From Hyphomicrobiales bacterium (GTDB lineage: Bacteria > Pseudomonadota > Alphaproteobacteria > Rhizobiales > Aestuariivirgaceae), in the NCBI GenBank assembly GCA_025356765.1, contig JANXRO010000021.1:1-5403 (forward strand): a stretch of 5,403 nt of DNA, written 5' to 3'. The position numbers and the translations under genes are program-made. Below are positions 5,382-5,403 of the stretch, piece by piece (the stretch's first letter is position 1; each line of letters begins with the position of its first letter). Below the pieces are notes generated by a model. That model saw only the letters and a list, made by a program, of their open reading frames with translations, was not told the origin of the DNA and did not search any database.

Positions 5382-5403
5382 ACGAAATCGAAAAAGGTCA
5401 GGT
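5378..5403 (+). CDS. Start of an unidentified gene downstream of cysG (partial)
   Basis: An ATG shares ATGA with the cysG stop and opens a frame reading MNEIEKGQ before the window ends. GAGAG lies 7 bases upstream, a usable ribosome-binding site, so this is very probably a real, coupled gene. Eight codons cannot identify it. In alphaproteobacteria cysG is often followed by a DUF2849 gene and then cysI (sulfite reductase), a DUF934 gene and cysH, so a small DUF2849 protein is the best guess. That guess rests on recalled gene order, not on the sequence. Confidence 0.6.

Noticed and set aside
1..5403. Mobile elements, CRISPR arrays, tRNA or rRNA genes, prophage or defence genes
   Set aside because: No transposase, integrase, direct-repeat array, tRNA-like clover-leaf or rRNA segment was seen; nearly all bases belong to housekeeping or metabolic genes.

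Overview
The window looks like ordinary chromosome from an alphaproteobacterium of intermediate base composition (roughly half G+C by eye). The main reasons are the block of a PBP5-type D,D-carboxypeptidase, tmk and holB in that order, which is typical of Rhizobiales/Hyphomicrobiales and relatives, the alphaproteobacterial style of the HolB N-terminus, and a cysG gene that heads what is probably an assimilatory sulfate/sulfite reduction operon. No mobile element, tRNA, rRNA or CRISPR is visible, and coding density is very high.

Positions 1-4209 are read on the minus strand. In transcription order (right to left) they hold an XRE-cupin regulator resembling E. coli SutR, an alpha/beta hydrolase with a complete catalytic triad, uracil-DNA glycosylase (ung), a secreted D-alanyl-D-alanine carboxypeptidase (dacF type), thymidylate kinase (tmk) and the first 57 codons of DNA polymerase III delta' (holB), cut by the window edge. 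Junctions are tight: regulator/hydrolase overlap by ATGA, hydrolase/ung are 12 bases apart, dacF/tmk overlap by TGATG, and tmk/holB overlap by 8 bases. The only looser joint is the 40-base ung-dacF gap, which holds a 7-bp inverted repeat just before a start codon with no good Shine-Dalgarno. Functionally this joins uracil exclusion and repair (dTMP supply by Tmk, uracil removal by Ung), replication (HolB) and cell-wall trimming (DacF).

Positions 4210-4358 are the only real intergenic region, between the divergent regulator and cysG. It carries a perfect 18-bp palindrome (TTCGTT-N6-AACGAA) that overlaps a possible -10 of the regulator and a possible -35 of cysG. A second cluster of short inverted repeats lies further towards cysG.

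Positions 4359-5403 are read on the plus strand: cysG, then by ATGA overlap the first codons of another gene. The CysG protein is the most unusual item. Its N-terminal precorrin-2 dehydrogenase/sirohydrochlorin ferrochelatase half is intact, but the methyltransferase half is reduced to about 110 recognisable residues with the SAM-binding glycine loop and the GGDP motif lost. The gene ends cleanly at a coupled start codon, so this looks like a settled state and not a recent frameshift. A SutR-like regulator facing a siroheme gene suggests local control of sulfur assimilation, with the hydrolase possibly under the same control.
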